Source: an uncultured Flavobacteriales bacterium
GTDB taxonomy: Bacteria; Bacteroidota; Bacteroidia; Flavobacteriales_D; Sanyastnellaceae
Length of the DNA: 64,000 nucleotides
NCBI GenBank assembly: GCA_905479115.1
Contig: CAJQLF010000004.1
Span: 24,953-88,952 of the forward strand
Reading direction: 5' to 3'
The notes beneath the pieces were generated by a model. That model saw only the letters and a program-made list of their open reading frames with translations, made no database searches and was not told the origin of the DNA. This document shows positions 61,578 to 64,000 of this stretch, piece after piece. The stretch's first letter is position 1; every line of letters begins with the position of its first letter. Both the position numbers and the translations under genes were made by a program.

Positions 61578-64000
61578 ATGAACTTGTTCATCCACTCCTT
61601 GTTCGCTGCACCCTGCGCCCTTTTAGCGATGACACTCTCCATGGTCTCGCCCATTTACTCCCAGCAGCAAACTGCTGGGACACCCCTTTTTCAGAAGGGC
61701 TTTCCCATTCCTCAAGTCCATGTAGATGAGGCAGTTGAGATTCGTGCAGAGGCCTGCGCACCCGCCACGGCCTTGCGGGATTTGGAATGGAATAATGTGC
61801 GTGCGCTTATCGAAAATGCGGGAGCTTTATGGTACAACCGTGCCATCGACAAAGGTGCGTTCATGGTGCCCAAGGAGGAAGGTGTTTCGGTGGTCTACGG
61901 AGGGGCCTTGTGGCTTGGCGGGATCAGCCCGGACCAACAGCTTAAACTCGCCGCGGTCCGGTACCGCAATGTGGGCAATGATTTTTGGCCGGGACCGCTG
62001 ACCAACTCTGGAGCAGCGGAAGTGGACCCCGCAACGTGTGAGCAATACGACCGTTTTGCCATTTCCCAGCGTGCGGATGCCATGCGGCACCGGCAGTATT
62101 TTGATTGTGTGGCAGATCCAGAATGTGACCTGGAGGAGCAATTTCCCAATGGATACACCATCCCGTCTTACTTCTTCGACTATCCCGCTCATGGAAACGT
62201 TAGCTTGAATCAGGACTATTACCTGGCTCCATTCAAGGATTACGATGGCAATGGTTTCTACGACCCCTCCTCAGGGGACTACCCGTGGTATGATTTCCTG
62301 AAGGAGATTGATTGTGCCGAGCGCCGTCGAGAAGATCAAGTACCGCTCTATGGAGACCAGACGTACTATTGGATTTTCAATGACAAAGGCAACATTCACA
62401 GTGAATCTCAAGGCGAGCCCATCGGCATGGAAATCCGTGCTCAGGCCTTTGCTTTTTCCACGAATGATGAGGTCAACAACATGCAGTTTTACAACTACGT
62501 TTTGATCAACCAGGGCACCCAAACGCTCACAGACACGTATTTCGCGCAATGGGTCGACTGTGATTTGGGAGGCCACGTGGACGATTATGTGGGTGTGGAC
62601 GTTCGACGAGGTTTGGGCTACAGCTACAACGGTGATGCCTTTGATGAAGCCACGAGTTATTCCATCGGCTACGGGTCCAACCCGCCAGCCATGGGCGTTG
62701 ATTTTTTTGAGGGACCTTATCAGGATACCGACTCCATTGACAACCCGTTGACGGATGTGTTTACCGATGCCATTGATTCGTTGGGCATTCCTTACCGCGG
62801 CATTGGCATTGGTTACGGCGATGGAATCGTAGACAATGAACGATACGGAATGCGGAAGTTCATTTATTACAATTGGAATTTCGGCATCAATGGACAGCCG
62901 ACTTTGGCTGCGCAGTACTACAACTACATGCGTGGATTTTGGAAAAATGGACAGCGAATGGCTTACGGCGGCGATGGATTGACCCCCACATCAGGAGCTA
63001 ACTTGGAGATTCCGGCAGATTACATGTTCCCAGGCGATACGGACCCCAACCAATGGGGCACATTGGGTATTCAGGTGGATCCCTGGACAGAAGTTGGCGC
63101 TGGTAATCCACCTGGAGATCGATTATTCTTGCAATCTGCAGGCCCCTTCACCCTCGAGCCCGGTGATTACAACAACATCACGGTAGGCATGGTCTGGGCG
63201 CGTGCGACGGGCGGAGAGCCGTTTGAGAGTGTCGAATTGCTGCGGTTGGCAGACGACAAGGCACAGGCACTTTTCGACAACTGCTTTGAGATTGTTTCTG
63301 GACCGGACGCACCGGACATGACCATTCAGGAACTGGAGAATGAGTTGATTCTTTACTTGACCAATGCCAACCCGCTTTCCAACAATTACGGGGAAGAGTA
63401 CATGGCGTTGGACCCCTCCATTCCGACAGAATTGGAGGATGGCACCGTCCTCACAGATGAGGAGCGCAGCTATGTTTTTGAGGGATACAAGATTTACCAA
63501 TTACGGGACAATGCCGTGAGTCCGGCCGATTTGGGCGACATCAATGCCGCTCGGCTCATTGCTCAGTGTGACATCAACAACGGTATAACGCAAGTGATCA
63601 ACTATGACTTTGATCCTTCGTTGGAATTGCCTGTACCCACCCTCATGGCCAATGGCCAGGACGAAGGCATTTTTCACAGTCTGCGGGTTACGACGGATGC
63701 GTTTGCGCAAGGCGATAACCGGTTGGTCAACCACAAGACCTACTACTTCATGGCGTTGGCCTATGGGTACAATGATTATCGGCCATACGACGCGGTGCTA
63801 GGGACGGGACAAGATGTTCAATTCAAAGCTTCTCGAAAGGCGGCCGTCGGTTCCATCCGGTCTTACAGCGGGATTCCTCACAACCCTGCCCCTGAGGCTG
63901 GCGGCACGATTCAGCATGCGGAATACGGCAGCGGCGTCGTGATGACCAAGCTCGAAGGCAAAGGCAACGGCATGATGGACCTCGAGCTCACATCAGCATC
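61578..64000 (+). CDS. large secreted protein, probable T9SS cargo (C-terminus beyond window)
   Basis: Read by hand in one open frame of about 807 residues from ATG 61578 to the edge. It has a signal peptide (LFAAPCALLAMTLSMVSPIYS) followed by beta-rich sequence with many aromatic and acidic residues: GGALWLGGISPDQQLKLAAV, AFSTNDEVNNMQFYNYVLIN, YFAQWVDCDLGGHVDDYVGV, LEPGDYNNITVGMVWARAT. This pattern matches long Bacteroidota surface proteins that usually end in a type A sorting domain. The near-end sequence KASRKAAVGSIRSYSGIPHNPA suggests the run up to that domain but it is off the window. Function unknown. A weak -7-like box (TATCTTGC, 61553-61560) lies 17 bases upstream. Confidence 0.83.
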   Translation, partial: MNLFIHSLFAAPCALLAMTLSMVSPIYSQQQTAGTPLFQKGFPIPQVHVDEAVEIRAEACAPATALRDLEWNNVRALIENAGALWYNRAIDKGAFMVPKEEGVSVVYGGALWLGGISPDQQLKLAAVRYRNVGNDFWPGPLTNSGAAEVDPATCEQYDRFAISQRADAMRHRQYFDCVADPECDLEEQFPNGYTIPSYFFDYPAHGNVSLNQDYYLAPFKDYDGNGFYDPSSGDYPWYDFLKEIDCAERRREDQVPLYGDQTYYWIFNDKGNIHSESQGEPIGMEIRAQAFAFSTNDEVNNMQFYNYVLINQGTQTLTDTYFAQWVDCDLGGHVDDYVGVDVRRGLGYSYNGDAFDEATSYSIGYGSNPPAMGVDFFEGPYQDTDSIDNPLTDVFTDAIDSLGIPYRGIGIGYGDGIVDNERYGMRKFIYYNWNFGINGQPTLAAQYYNYMRGFWKNGQRMAYGGDGLTPTSGANLEIPADYMFPGDTDPNQWGTLGIQVDPWTEVGAGNPPGDRLFLQSAGPFTLEPGDYNNITVGMVWARATGGEPFESVELLRLADDKAQALFDNCFEIVSGPDAPDMTIQELENELILYLTNANPLSNNYGEEYMALDPSIPTELEDGTVLTDEERSYVFEGYKIYQLRDNAVSPADLGDINAARLIAQCDINNGITQVINYDFDPSLELPVPTLMANGQDEGIFHSLRVTTDAFAQGDNRLVNHKTYYFMALAYGYNDYRPYDAVLGTGQDVQFKASRKAAVGSIRSYSGIPHNPAPEAGGTIQHAEYGSGVVMTKLEGKGNGMMDLELTSA

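Overview
The window is chromosomal DNA from a member of the Bacteroidota, most likely Flavobacteriales or a close relative. Three things support this. First, the block malic enzyme - ruvA - sprA - gcvH - VanZ - TonB is the arrangement known from Flavobacteriia. Second, type IX secretion (T9SS) parts and cargo recur: SprA, a PorP/SprF-like protein, C-terminal sorting domains of type A and type B. Third, upstream regions carry the Bacteroidota -7 promoter element TAnnTTTG rather than E. coli-like promoters. By eye the base composition is near half G+C, high for a flavobacterium. Coding density is very high, no gene-free stretch exceeds 300 bases, and I see no tRNA, rRNA, CRISPR array, insertion sequence or prophage.

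Layout. 1-1510: ABC exporter pair (permease cut by the window edge). 1568-7878: small DUF4258-like protein; a T9SS-sorted sugar dehydrogenase facing a T9SS-sorted five-heme cytochrome c; a FecA-like TonB receptor. 7897-14215: proline dehydrogenase, then a coupled run of M20 dipeptidase, LEA14-like lipoprotein and a large BNR/VPS10-like secreted protein. 14232-21032: a leftward cluster of four thioredoxin-fold or thiol proteins (TlpA, two tandem T9SS-sorted CGPC proteins, Omp28-like) with two outer-membrane barrels. 21126-33845: small T9SS cargo, then maeB, ruvA, sprA, gcvH, VanZ, TonB. 33869-36592: leftward cofactor operon ribF - LRR protein - pnuC - nicotinamide riboside kinase. 36676-41348: atpDC, rlmH, nadC, YihY/BrkB protein, DUF2147 protein. 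41359-46304: leftward TPR - AddB-like nuclease - flippase. 46389-47666: MurB with an unusual N-terminal extension. 47739-58159: leftward MbnP - MbnH - YkgJ-type protein, followed by a 2,312-residue PKD-repeat adhesin with its PorP/SprF partner. 58234-61521: AddA-like helicase-nuclease. 61578-end: large secreted protein cut by the window edge.

How it fits together. Much of the window serves the cell envelope. SprA is the T9SS outer-membrane channel, and at least six other genes here encode proteins with T9SS sorting domains. Three redox modules stand out: the sugar dehydrogenase/multiheme cytochrome pair, the surface/periplasmic thiol cluster, and an MbnP/MbnH pair in which a di-heme enzyme is expected to modify a copper-binding lipoprotein. 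At the DNA level, several genes have the -7 box only 4-6 bases before the start codon, predicting leaderless mRNAs; the clearest case is the 27-bp spacer between rlmH and nadC.
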